NCBI GenBank assembly: GCA_031841125.1
Contig: CM063113.1
Span: 63,605,211-63,669,210, forward strand
DNA: 64,000 nt
Direction of reading: 5' to 3'
From: Acanthococcus lagerstroemiae
Lineage: Eukaryota > Arthropoda > Insecta > Hemiptera > Eriococcidae
Part shown: positions 23,997 to 35,585 of the stretch, in pieces
Layout: each line of letters starts with the position of its first letter
Numbering within the stretch: position 1 is the first letter of the stretch
The notes under the pieces: model-generated
The model's input: only the letters and a program-made list of their open reading frames with translations
What the model was told of the DNA's origin: nothing
Database searches by the model: none
Program-made: the position numbers and the translations under genes

Positions 23997-25260
23997 TGAC
24001 TTATTCATTCTATCGTTTGACAGGAATTTGGTTGGACGTTTGGACTTCGCTGGTTATGAAAAATGTCTTTGCGTAAAATGTCCCTCGTATCGTGAATAGA
24101 CCGTTTTCCGAGGTGTAATTCCATGAGTCTCTTCACGTATCGTTTTCGATTTTTCTCTCGTTTGTTAGGGTTTATTTTTCGACATTTCCTCGTCCACTAA
24201 CTACCTAACAGGTGTTGCGTCACTTAGTTCTAGTAACTGTAGATTGTTCTCCATTTCGATCGAATAGTGCTGGTGGTGGAACGTATTTTCTATATTGTTT
24301 TACACTGACGCTATGTGTATTATACATATTATAATATATACTTACATGCGAGTATTTTCGTGATGCTGTCCGTGGAATAAAATAATTTTTCCAGTTTTAA
24401 ATAAATGGCCGCGCGTGTTCTGGTATAAATATCGACTATTGTATTTCCATTCGCATCTTCAAATTCGATTTTCACGCGTCACTTTTTGAGTATCTCATCA
24501 GATTTTTTTAAAATAATTAATTAATTTATTTATTCTGTTAACGCCTAACAAAGTGAAGGACGTACGGTCTTACGAAAGTGAATTCACACTGCCAACTTAT
24601 TCGAGTAATTGCAAAGGGGTTCTTATTGACACGAACGACAGACGCAGGGTTGCAGTGATTGCGGAGAAGGGGTGCTTCTCATCCAATGAATCTAGCTAAT
24701 TAGAAAAAGTTGGGAAAATACTGTTCGAGTTTTGAAAAATCCGATTCCAAAAGCGCGAGAAAATTTACCCATTTTTATTAATTTTTTTCAATTCAAATCG
24801 TGAAAGAAAAAACTTGTAACATTCTTACGCTTGTTCGGCTCACGGAATTGGAGAGCTCTTTATTGGGAACTTGGTCTGCCCTCATATCGCGATGCAATTT
24901 CGTTTCTGGATGGACGTACTCGTACGAGATTTGACCAGGTTTCAAAGGAAGGTAATCAGGATTTCAATTTGACTTGGGAGTATATCGAACCCGAGAATGG
25001 CGTATAGAGGAAAGTAAAATGAGTACCGCGAAGTTATATCTAGCCAATCGATGCTGGCGCCAGTGTGTTTCATCGACGACGTTTGTCACGTAAAACTCAG
25101 CGGCATCGGTAGAACGATGGTGGATTCCATCGCATTCTCAAAACGAACTAAAATATATGGAATTGTGCTCGTCATCGCAGATATTTTTTATACGCGCCTT
25201 CGCGAGTCTTATTCTGAATGGAAATACAAACCCCGGCAGTCCGTGTTCGCATTCTCAGAT
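23997..25260. other. Non-coding stretch, no gene seen
   Basis: AT-rich, no recognised gene or transposon end. Confidence 0.4.
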
Positions 25261-25263
25261 TTA

Positions 25264-25616
25264 TGCGGCGGCCACACCAAGAGCTACGCTACGGACGCTA
25301 CGTCCATATCGGATGTAGCGATCGCTACGTCCATCCGTTTAGGTGGCCACATATAAACGTCCATGCTACGTTTTTCTCTGACCATCTTTTATTTCTTATG
25401 GAAAAATCTACCAATCAGAATACAGGGATGCCAGCTACGCTTCGGAAAATCAAACACGTCGCGATCGCTAGCTACGCGTCCAAACGTAGCTTCGTTCAGA
25501 TGGACGCATCCATGCTGTAGTGTGGCCATTCTCATTACCTTAACATTACTTTGATCAACAAGGACGTCCAACGTGGACGTAGCGTCCGTAGCGTAGCTCT
25601 TGGTGTGGCCGCCGCA
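25264..25616. mobile_element. PIF/Harbinger-like MITE with perfect 43-bp TIRs
   Basis: The first 43 bp (25264-25306) and last 43 bp (25574-25616) are exact inverted copies, beginning TGCGGCGGCCACACCAAGAG. TTA flanks both sides (25261-25263 and 25617-25619), the 3-bp TWA duplication characteristic of PIF/Harbinger. Shorter mirrored repeats (GCGATCGCTA, TACGTCCA motifs) fill the interior, so much of the 353 bp can fold back. Perfect arms indicate a relatively recent insertion or selection/gene conversion. Confidence 0.88.
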
Positions 25617-25658
25617 TTACCCGCACCGCATCCATCCGCGCGACGCAAAGCTTTCGAT

Positions 25659-26663
25659 GGGCGCGTACGAATTGCCAGCCGAAGGGGTAAAAGATAGACA
25701 AATTGCAAACCAGTTCTTCTGAACGCAGAAATGTACACTTGCCAATTGCGAATCCACTGTTCCAATGTCAGGAAAAGGGATGTACGAATTGCAAACCTAA
25801 CTATATTTGACATATATAATAGATAAATTTACTATCAAAAATAGGTAGCACTAGTAATTGATGCTCCGAAACAGGCTATCTTTTTTCAGCAAGTATGAAA
25901 TGATGAAATGAGGTATAAACTTGCAGCGTTGATAAGCCCAAAATAGTTATTATTCGTTCACGTCGAGTTTTATCAATTTTTATTTTAAAATAATAACATT
26001 TTATATTTAAAAAAATATTATGAAAGTTAAAATAAAAAGTGAATAATTAAAAATTAATATTAAAGTTCAAAAATTTAGTATTATTTGAATGATTTGTGCT
26101 GTTCCCTAAATAATTTGTTTTACTCCAACAAGGACAAGATTTCTCTCGTGCAAATACAATGACCCCATAAATGTATAGTGGTTAGTAAGTAGAACATATT
26201 ATCCAGGTGACAGAAAAAATCGAGACAACTACTGTATTTCACTAGGACACTGTTGAGCAAAACAGACTCAAGCGACAAAATCAGTTTTTTGAGAACACGT
26301 GATTCGAAGTTCAAGAGCGATATAGAAACTATATGACATAGCGTTTACTGATAAGCTGTTTTCAACGTGGGTACACACATTTTCGTATTCGGGGCCCAAT
26401 TTTGAAAAATTCTACTTTTTACGCTCTTGCCAACGATATCTACTAATAACTCATTTTGTCAACAAATGTCGCTAAATCCGTTTTGTTTAACAGCGTTCAC
26501 TTTGATTGATCAAGCACACATTTCTGTACCGGGCGACGTACGTTTCGGTTGGCAATACGTACATCTCATTTCGATACACTTTTGGTTCGATTGGCAGGTC
26601 GTACATCGCATTTTCTCCCACGGTTCGCAATTTGCCGATCTGGTTAGCAATTCACTTGCGCCC
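25659..26663. mobile_element. 1-kb DNA transposon with motif-array ends
   Basis: The exact 8-bp repeat CTTTCGAT flanks it (25651-25658 and 26664-26671). The ends start GGGCGC on both strands and continue with a degenerate motif, consensus TACGAATTGCCAACCGAA, repeated about four times from 25665 to 25800 and again inverted from about 26535 to 26655. The AT-rich interior has no transposase. It hosts a nested MITE at 26248-26495. The end architecture resembles the two MULEs nearby; the 8-bp duplication would also allow hAT. Confidence 0.75.
26248..26495. mobile_element. MITE of the CGCTGTTAA family, copy 2 (nested)
   Basis: Inverted relative of 18438-18698, inserted inside the 25659-26663 element. 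Ends CACTGTTGAGC and, inverted, CGCTGTTAAAC. The flanks TTCACTAGGA (26238-26247) and TTCACTTTGA (26496-26505) match at 8 of 10 positions, so a 9-10 bp MULE-type duplication is plausible. Confidence 0.75.
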
Positions 26664-26883
26664 CTTTCGATAGTTGGTTTCTGCTTTTTGATGCGATTAA
26701 AAGAGAGCCGAATTCACCGTGTTTCATTGTATGCATTTCGATCGAACTTTTGAAGTGGTTCGAGTCAGAAAAAACGATTTTTAGAAGGCGGCAAGGAGGG
26801 TGCAGATCCGAGATATTAAAGGAGGAAGAGATATGAAATAGGAGGAAGACAGCTGTCTGAATGACTGAAATAGCGGAAATCAA

Positions 26884-28686
26884 GATTGTACGACATTTTC
26901 CCGACTACATTTTCCCGACACTACATATTTCCGACACGACGATATTCCGACTCATTTTGAAATGAAATTTCTTTATCAACTTTCAAAATTTTATGCGATA
27001 TTTACATTGTGTGACAGATTTTGTAGATACTGTAAGGTTGGGACATTTCCGTAATCAGCGGCAATGTTCTCCAAGCGAATTTGGAGGTCGCGCCACTTCT
27101 TTTGTGGGGTGTCTGTGACCTTCTTTCCTTGAGCGGGCTCCTGTATAACCATCTCGGTGTAACCCTGCTCCTTCTGAAATTCAGATAGAGCAGAGTATAG
27201 ATCGGGATGGTGTTTCCCCACCACCTGACGGAATCGTTTATGCCAACCCTCGCTAACATTATTTGTTCGATGTGTCTTAGCGAGGGCTGTTTCAAACTGA
27301 TTCCACAGTGATGGGGGGTATCTCGGCCTTGCTGCTCTTCTGGCTCCCCTTGCTGGTGTTCCAATGTAGTTCTTGTGGAAAAAATCAAAGACGGGATACA
27401 GAGCTGCTGGACAATCGGCGCGAAGACTGCGGAATGCGCGGGTGACATGTTCCACTGGCACAAATGCCAAAAGATAGGAGCATGTGCGTATAGTTTCTTA
27501 TGGTCATTGCCTTTGCAGTCCAGCTTCCTGCACCTTCCGGTACACAATTTGTCCAAGGTGAAAGAAACACCCGGACAGTGGGAAAGACTTCGTTGCATGC
27601 GTTTATAATTGCGTGTTCAAAATACGACATCATTTTTGTAGGAACGCAGTCATTTATGCGATATTGGCAAATAGCGTTGTCCACTGCTTTCAGCGCTTCG
27701 GCGTACTATTCTTGCTCTTTTCCTGACAGCAAGCAGTAAACGAGGGGTATGGCGACTACCTCTGCCGATCCTACACGTCTTCGCAGTCTCATGACGGTAA
27801 ATATTTGAGCGAAAATGGACGGAGCAGCTTTGAAAGTTCCGTCGACGAACCATACCGAGCTTTCGCACAGCAACTCAATATTCTTGCGAGTGGCAAATAC
27901 CAATACACGTCGTGTGCCCTCGTCGTCTTCCTCCTCTTCTTCTTCTGATGAAGACGACTGGTCAGGACCGTGTATCTTCGAATCAGACAACAAGAATTGC
28001 TCACCAACCAGCGTTTTCTGATACGTCTGAGGTATTTCGAGGAGGTCAGCCAATGAATTTGGGGCGGCAGGCATATTCTTCTTTCTTACTCGCCGGATAG
28101 TTCGTACCAGAGCTGATTGCTCCGGTAAGTTACTAAGCACTCCTCCAGAGACACCCTGCAACTTGCAACTCGGTGCGAAGCATCTGGGCAGGACGCTGAT
28201 TTGGCTGTTCCTCCGCTTTTCTCTTCAGTCCTGCCACCAATTTCTCCGGTGCACTTTCCTCTCTGTTAGGAGGATGAGAGTGTTGTGACTCCTGCGGACC
28301 TCTAATAACTTTAAGTTGGTTTATCACTGCTGCGTACAATTGTAACAGCTCTTGCTGAACATTCCTGCATTCTAGTCCGGCGGCATTCCCAGTAGGTTCT
28401 TCCGTTTCGTTCTCGCGTACGGAGGTAGATGTATCCATCTAGATGAAGTTTATTTGCGATTATTTCGGCTGACATTTTTACTACGAGTACTTGAACTGAA
28501 TGAAGCTGTGCATCAGGTACAAGGGGTTCGAACTAACTACTTTTTAAAATTGCTATGCATTGGCTAAGTAAATGTGTCGGAGTGTTATCGGAGTTCTGTC
28601 GTGTCGGTGTAAATGTTAGTCGGAAAAGTTTGTATCGGAGAATTGTCGCGTCGGAAAAATGCGGTGTCGGAAAAATGTCGTAGTAC
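26884..28686 (-). mobile_element. Mutator-like (MULE) transposon with motif-array TIRs
   Basis: The 10-bp repeat CGGAAATCAA occurs at 26874-26883 and 28687-28696. Both ends hold inverted arrays of a roughly 16-bp unit with core TTTTTCCGAC. About five units occupy 26889-26960 and at least six occupy about 28570-28683. The outermost match is TACGACATTTT at both termini. The 1.8-kb body encodes a nearly full-length but frameshifted MULE transposase on the minus strand, so this is the most complete DNA transposon in the window. Confidence 0.88.
26991..28438 (-). pseudogene. Frameshifted MULE transposase
   Basis: The minus-strand reading starts at 28438 with MDTSTSVRENETEEP, runs into an acidic run (near 27940) and reaches VWFVDGTFKAAPSIFAQIF near 27830, the first catalytic Asp. 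Next come the segment SYFEHAIINACNEVFPTV, then GCFFHLGQIVYRKVQEAGL (near 27545), LAFVPVEHVTRAF and KTHRTNNVSEGWHKRF. It ends at 26991. Frame changes occur near 28150, 27700, 27580 and 27500. The position that reads TDFE in active relatives (and in the copy at 14.0 kb) reads SYFE, so the second catalytic Asp is replaced by Tyr. The enzyme would be inactive even without the frameshifts. Confidence 0.85.
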
Positions 28687-28696
28687 CGGAAATCAA

Positions 28697-31600
28697 AGAT
28701 CACATTTTCAGTCATTTTTGATGACATCAGGATGTAGAAGGCGCTTTTGGATTGTACACAAATTAAGTTGGAAAAATATTTGAACGTACACACATCTTAG
28801 GTATTTGTAAGTATTGTTTTCAGAAGAAGGGGATCTAACATTGTAACGATACCTCGAGTCTCGTACTTTTTGAGGAGCGGTCGCATTACGAGTGGTTTCT
28901 ATTTCTGTGCAAAAATTACTAAGTATTGCCAAATGCCGTTCGATCCGCCCCTGGTATAAGAAACCGAAAATGTGCTCAAGATGCCTGGTTTGGGAAACAT
29001 TCGCTGACTGTCTTGCGCTCTGTTCATCGCGAACCGCACAGTTGACAATTCGGCAGTTCCGCGGATAGTATCATCGCTTTCTTTTCATCATCCTCCGTCT
29101 TTCGAACGATTTACAAAAATCGTATTTTCCTCGAATATTCCGAAGATCGATAACTCGAGTGATCCTCGGTTTAAAAATTGCTCGTGCAAATTCCCATCGA
29201 ATAACGAACGGAAGAAAACGAGAAGTGGAAAAGAAAAATTGGAATGTTACCAAAACGACTGTTGGGGTCTCGAATCGAATTGAAAATCTGACGTACGCGT
29301 ACGTATAATAATTTATACGTTGGTACAAACTTCGCTATCGGAGTATTTATTTTTATTAATGAATTTATTTTAAGGCAAATGAAACGGACGGATTAAGAAT
29401 ATTATGTTTTACGATCGCTGCTGCTTCTGTGTGGGAAAATCAGTCCTCCGAAGGTCACCAATGGTACGCCATCGTCGTCGAATGTCTAGGTCAGTGGCTT
29501 CCCGATTTGGTTTGTCGTTCTTCTACATTTCTTTCTCATCCACTGTATCAGGGCTTTCTAGATTGAGAATATAGATAATCTAGCTTCGATTACTAGATAT
29601 CGGGATACCATAATTTTTTTCCCCTCCAATAATTAAAAATTTTTATTTTCGTATTATTTCAATTCGGCGCGTAAGGGTCGTTTTGTTGACGATGCGATGT
29701 ACACGTTGGTCAAACTTACTTGCCGTATTTACTTCCTTACTTACGTACTTATTTACTTTCTCACCACATTAGGTTCGCTATTGTTAGTCGGATCGCTAGA
29801 ACGTGATGACTTTATGACAATGAGCGAATGAGTCCTCGATGAAAGGGAAGGGTCGCTCGGTCCTCAATCGTTCATCGTCGATTATCGATCAATTTATTAT
29901 CCGTGCGCGTACTCGCGCGCTTGCGCTTGTAATTGGAAATCTCGTTATCGAATGAAAGATTTTATTTTTAACAAAGAAATTACGTGCGACGGTCGGTAAG
30001 ACGGCGCGGTGGTCCGGCGCGCGCGGGCGCGGCCGCGGCCCTGGCCCGTAGCGAGTCGCATATGAGTGGAGCTGCGACGAAAACAATCCCGAGACACGTT
30101 GGTGTTGGTACAGTACGAATGGAATGAGAAATGAGATTGACTTCAATTAAGGCGATGAGGGCATTCGGGAGCTCGTGTTAAGGTTAACGCTGAAGCGCAG
30201 CATCCCTTCTTAGTTTGATTATTTGGTCAGATGACGCGTGTTCCTTCATCATAAGGGCAGGGATCAATTAGAATGAGTATCTTTTCCCCGCCTTTATTTA
30301 TTATTATTATTATTATTCTTTCCTTTCTTTCTTTCTTTTTTTTTTTTCCTTGTCATACGGGCCCCTTATACGAGAATGCTTATAACGAAAACGAATTAAC
30401 TTGAACAGGCGCACATGTGCACTTGAGCGGACTTGGGGGCAGTCTTTAATGTATCGGCGATTTAACCTTTCAACTATAAACGTACGTCGTTTTTTTAATC
30501 TCACGCAATTGAGATAATTTGTGTCGCGTTTACCTAATACGCGTTACGCCACAGCTGGGGCTAGCCTGGCTAAGCAGCTCGGATGCGGCGGTGCCGGGCT
30601 GCGACGGCGTCACCCGTATATTGCGTGTAGTGGACATTTATTTACTTGAAGCAATAATAACGATGTACTGTATTGTGATCCGATGTTCGCTATTTCTTAC
30701 GAGTAGAAAAAATATGATATCGCGACGGTATACATGGCGCACATTTAGTGTAAAAAGAAAACCTGGATTCGAACACGCCTTCCCTATCGCAATCATGCGG
30801 CTAAATTTTTTCAAAATTAGATCTAAGTTAATGCGAAAAATGAATTCTACGACCAACGTAAACGATTTGCTTCTTTCGACCCGCGTGATATTTTTCATGT
30901 ACGCTAAAGAAGGAACTGCCCCCTCCTCCCTTTCTTCGTGGAGAACCAAGTTCCAGCTTGACCGAGAGATGGTGCGCGAGACAGACAGACGTAGATCGAT
31001 GTGGGAAATAGTTAGCTAAACAACACGCCTGTTAGAGAGACGAGTAGTCGAACAGAGATATACATATAGGAGGGAAAAAAATTATAGACGGGCCAACAGC
31101 GTATTCATAAAAATCAGGAACCAGGAATCGAGATCCAGAATCGAGAGTCAATATTTTTCTAGCGTTCTGTATCCTATTTTCGAAGTATCTTTGTCTGCGT
31201 ATACCAGATATGTATTATTTGAGAGCTGAGATGTAGTCTTTACTCTCCTCGAAATAACAGATATGCACGCTAAAGTAGCCCTCTTTGCCGAGAACGGAAA
31301 TTTTCCCAAAAGATTTAATTAGTTGTATCAAACTGAAGAAATAATCCCTTCAAAAATTCGCGTTATGTTACTTCGTATACCGGCAGGCATAGTCCCGATC
31401 TCTTTAATGCATTTTGATACGAGTGACTCCGCGATTTTTTTTCCCCCAATAGAAAGGTTGGTGTGAGAGGCTCGAGAATTCGGAAAAACATGGATATTTC
31501 GCATTTCGATGAATCGCTCGACTTCTGATTATCTACGAGCCTTTTCAAATTTTGTAAAACACTCCGCTGTTCGGTAATAATGATTTTATGTACTCGATCT

Positions 31601-31721
31601 ATCGCGGGCAGATAGAAAGACAGACAAACAAGTTGACAGCAGCCGGTCAAGCAAATACGACAGAGGGACAATTCGACTGATCGTCCGAAGGTGAGACGCG
31701 CTGGGCCGAGCTAGAGAACAA
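28697..31721. other. Non-coding stretch, no convincing gene
   Basis: A strongly CpG-rich patch lies at about 29990-30060 (GCGCGCGGGCGCGGCCGCGG), and GC-rich sequence lies at 30540-30630, either of which could be an alternative promoter. A TTA repeat and T/C run are at about 30295-30348. The 166-codon frame at 30519-31019 has no recognisable motif. Confidence 0.35.
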
Positions 31722-31723
31722 TA

Positions 31724-31999
31724 CGGTAAAACGCCGATTATCCGGACTGAGTGGGACAAGAGGCTTTCCGGATAACCGAAACATGTGCTTATTTTGTAGA
31801 GGAAAACACATTTTGAAGGAAATTAGCCCAAAAATCAGCTCATTGGTTTCAGAATTTCCTGACTTATCCAGGAAACTTTAATAGACTGAATAAGCTACAC
31901 GAGAAAGAAAAAAAAGAAGAGGTTTTGCCTAGAAGTCGGGGCCCTGATTATTTTTTTGCGTTCCGGATAATTGGCGTCCGGTTAATCGGCGTTCTACTG
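31724..31999. mobile_element. pogo/Tigger-like MITE, copy 1
   Basis: TA flanks on both sides (31722-31723, 32000-32001). The ends read CGGTAAAACGCCGATTATCC and, inverted, CAGTAGAACGCCGATTAACC, the CAGTARAACNNCGATTA type of end seen in pogo-like Tc1/mariner relatives. Mirrored TCCGGATAA motifs lie further inside. At 276 bp it has no transposase. A second member is at 52053-52420. Confidence 0.82.
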
Positions 32000-32205
32000 T
32001 ACGTGGTAAGCGAATGTTAGCAATAGGGTTGAATCAATTCATCCTAAAACACCCTGATTTTAGTTTCTAGCGCTTTAATAGTACGAGTGTTTCTCAATAA
32101 TGTTGTCGTATAACCGTGCACGATTGTAAGGCACGGCAGCTCGTTTTATACTCGTAACTTAAAGCCTGGTTATTGTAACGACTGATCAAATTTCATTTAT
32201 TTCAG

Positions 32206-32350
32206 AAGTTCGGTGGAATCGAAAAAATTCCCATATATCCGATGATGTCTGTGATAAAACAAGAAGCGCTCGACGAACCCGCTTTTTCGGCGGACACCAT
32301 GCAAAAAGTGCCTTCCCTAAGTGATCTCTCCGATCAGGACAGTTCTTTGG
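32206..32350 (+). CDS. Putative second coding exon, Ets/Pointed-like N-terminal region (tentative)
   Basis: The acceptor TTTCATTTATTTCAG ends at 32205. The frame, phase 0 to match exon A, runs 48 codons plus one base to a GTAAGT donor at 32351 (phase 1). The peptide has a short basic/hydrophobic start, then IPIYPMMSVIKQEALDEP, containing the SUMO-acceptor pattern IKQE, followed by an acidic-serine segment KVPSLSDLSDQDSSL. An IKTE-type motif followed by a VP(S/L)L segment precedes the PNT domain in Ets-1-type factors, so Pointed/Ets is my best guess. The DNA-binding and PNT domains are not visible here. The next exon was not found in the window. Confidence 0.55.
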
Positions 32351-35300
32351 GTAAGTAAGAAAAATCGTCGTACTATTTTACACGTGGTACATAATACGAG
32401 TACATTATAATCTTTGCGCCCGTGCATCTTGAAACGCGCTTTATCTGCCGTAATTTTCTTATTAACTGATCCAAAATCTGAAAAGTATTAATAACAAAAA
32501 AGAAGTAGGCCAAGTTCGACACCTAGGTAGTTGAAACGCTGTAGGAAACGAAATTAGCGGCAATTAAAATATGGAGAGAAGTATGAGAACCGTCATCTAG
32601 TTCCAGTTCGTATGCATTAGACTCCTGTCAAGACATCTGTTTCTTCTTTTTCTTTTTAATTTTTCTTTGTTTTCCCCCTTTTTCCCCTTCTTCTTCTGTT
32701 TTGATCGTTGCTGCGTGTTTGTGTGCACACCACCGTTTCGCCGAATTTATGGACAACCAGCTCGACAATAAATGTTTCGAAAGTAGGTACGAAACCCGCC
32801 CGCTAATACTACTTAACGAGTATTCATCCGACAGTACTCGGGGCACATTGTGGTAGAATTTCGAACCGGCGGCGCCTAGTGTCTCTGCGCTCACGAATAC
32901 TCAAAACCTATGCTTATAAGCCCGTTTCAACCACAGTTTCGAAAGCAACGTCTCCTCGGTTAATTTGTCCTCGTCGCCTTAGAACTTTGTTCGTTCGCTT
33001 TTTACACACAAACAAAATCTTTCGCCTCAGGAAGTCGCGCCCACATACCTCCAGATATTTGTAAAATTACGTACTCAGTTTAAGGGTTTCCGTAGTTGAC
33101 TTTCATTTGGCATAATTTATATGTGGAACATATTATGCTCTCTAAATTTGAATCAACGATAAGCGAACCACAAATTTAATCAGGGACCATTTTCGCTGAA
33201 CGAGTCAGTGTCATTTTGAATTGTGTCGTCGATCGAATCTGTGGTTCACTTACCGCCGATTCGGATTTAGAGAGCAGCGTGAAATACACCGGGTAGACTA
33301 GTACAAAAGGGCCTCTTGTTTTGTTTTGTTTTTTTGTTGAAACTCTCCTTATTGTACCCTCGGAGATGCAGTGGAGGATATAAGGAGTCAGCAGGAAGCT
33401 TTCCCTTCCGCGAACACTTTCGTTATTTTAAATCCGCTGTTGGAAAAATATTTACTTTTTTCTTTCTTTCTTTTTTCTTTCTCGTTGATTTCGAAGGTTT
33501 TGCGTCAGTTAATAAAAGCGAATTCTCATTCGATAAAATTGGCATTTTCGATTGGTAAAATTAGAATCCTCTTCGCTGCTTCCTGCAACAAGAAATTCAT
33601 TTCGATGCGTCCCTTAAAAACCTGGTCCTCGCATCCAGTGTAAAAACGCTGGGTGGTTTTCTTTTCTGAATTTCGAAAAAATTGAGAGCGTTTCGATCGA
33701 GAGATCCGGCCAAATGTAGAGAACTAGAGATATACATAATATACTTACTCAAGCAGTCCTAACATCTGACCTGGAAATATAGATTTGCGCGTGTATCTTG
33801 CGTGTATTTCTTCTTTCGAATGTTAGAGTTGATTTATTTTCAGTATTTTCGGACAACTATAAACGAGCAAGAAATGCTGGTAGAATACCTAACATACTTG
33901 CTGTGGCGTACTGAAATCCGTTGGTAAAAGTTAGACATCAAAGGTAATTAACTTTGATGCAAATTTAGAAAATTAATGTTGGCGTTTCACGATCCAGACT
34001 CGATGTAATTTTGTAGTGTCATCAATCTGGTCGAGTTGGCTGAATTGTTATGAAAATGTTGCCGCATCTGCTAAAAGAGTGGAAAAAACTGAATGCGACA
34101 CTTTTCATATTTGCTCCACGAACGATAGACGAGGTATCACGGTCGGGTTCTTTCTTCTGCAGATGATAACGCGAAAGTCATTTGAGGCGGCAAATGTCTT
34201 AGACTCCTCGGGTGACGAATTGTTGGTAAAAACTGTCCCTCTACCGTCTCCTCCCTGTTTGACTATAATTAAAAATGAGAAAGACGAAGGAAGTTCCCGT
34301 TGGATTTTCGTTTCTTCGTTCGGAAGCTTTCAGAATAAGCTACGCGAACTAGACGATGTACGTATGAAAACAAAGTTTAAGTTTCCGACATTTTTCTTAC
34401 GAGCTGTACGAGATTAAGAGAGTAAGCCAATCTCGCAAGATGTCTTCTTCAGAAGTGTTCAGATATTTACCAAACAAAAAGTTTCGACTTTTTGAGGGGA
34501 GGACGGAGGGTTATTCAAATGATACTCTTTACCCCATACTCCCAATTTTCGCATGGCCAATTAGTTATACCGATGCGATCTTCTTGAGTTACGTGCGCCT
34601 TGTTGGTAAATTATATAGACTTGTGAAAAGTTCACAGGCAAGCGCGTACACACCAACACATCTATCCTTCGTCTCACGTATCCTGTCCAAACCTGAAATT
34701 CGAGTTTGCCGAAAACAATTTTTTTATTTATTTAACGCGTCGGGTCATTCGCACACAAGCGCGCGTGGTGCAGGTCGGTCGGCGAAGCCAGTGTACACCG
34801 TATTTTTATATCTATCGTACAAATGTAGACGTACGATTACGTAATAAATAAAGTAAGGGGTGCGGAGGAGGAGGCGAAAGGGAGAAGAAAGAAAAAGAGG
34901 ATTAATTTTCATTTATGGATAAAATTTATTTTTTTAGTGATTCGTCTTTACCCTCACCTTTGGTTAATACATATTACTTAGTTCACTTCCGGTGTGTTCT
35001 CACGGTATTAAGATTCACCTTCTTTCCGGTGGTAAACGTTGACACTGTGTAGCGTGTAGCCTCCTGACTTCCCTTCCCTGCCTCCCTGCCTCCCTGCCGC
35101 GCCGCCGTTGCCACTTTCTCGTTCTCGCGTTGTGGTGTGGTGTGGTGTGGTGTGGTGTGGATGGATTTCGGCGCGCATCCCACAATCTGTTTTTCTCACG
35201 CCCTACTCCGTGTGTATGTGTATCAGTATGTATCACGTAGCTGTTGCATGTACGAGTACGAGTATGAGTCATGTCGTCGATAGTCGTAATTTTTTTCCCC

Positions 35301-35577
35301 TGTTGTCTGGAATCGAGTTTTTTTCTTCGTTCATTGATTAAAGGAAGAACACCTGACGCGGAATGATGGTGCTATGCCAGAATAATATTGGAAATAAAAA
35401 TCGTTCTACATACGTACGTTAGTAGAGGATGTTCGTTTGGACTGAAGGTTCTCACGATGAATGTCAGTTTCAAAAATCAGGTTAATTTTGAAAGGGTGTT
35501 TTTTTAAAAGAAAATTCGAACAAATGGTGTTTGGATTGAAATAGATTCGAGAATGAAGTACGAATCTTGAGGTTGGA
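32351..35577. other. Downstream intron of the putative gene; no further exon recognised
   Basis: Two adjoining open frames of 133 and 134 codons (34016-34417, 34440-34844) show no family motif. The first contains a good acceptor (CTTTCTTCTGCAG ending at 34162), but joining it to exon B in phase 1 meets a stop at once. GC-rich simple sequence is at 35050-35160. Confidence 0.35.
35131..35160. repeat. (TGTGG)6 minisatellite
   Basis: Six exact tandem copies of TGTGG. Confidence 0.95.
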
Positions 35578-35585
35578 GTGTCTGC

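Larger units (their letters stand above)
9427..32205 (+). other. Putative first intron (22.8 kb)
   Basis: Bounded by GTGAGT at 9427 and a TTTCATTTATTTCAG acceptor ending at 32205, phase 0 on both sides. It is full of transposon insertions annotated separately. If the exon pairing is wrong, this is simply intergenic DNA. Confidence 0.45.

Noticed and set aside
30519..31019. 166-codon open frame in a CpG-richer region
   Set aside because: Composition and sequence look non-coding, and no motif or splice framing supports it.
34016..34844. Two adjoining open frames of 133 and 134 codons, the first with an LTIIKNEK stretch and a good splice acceptor
   Set aside because: Joining to the upstream exon in the required phase gives an immediate stop, and neither frame resembles a known protein.
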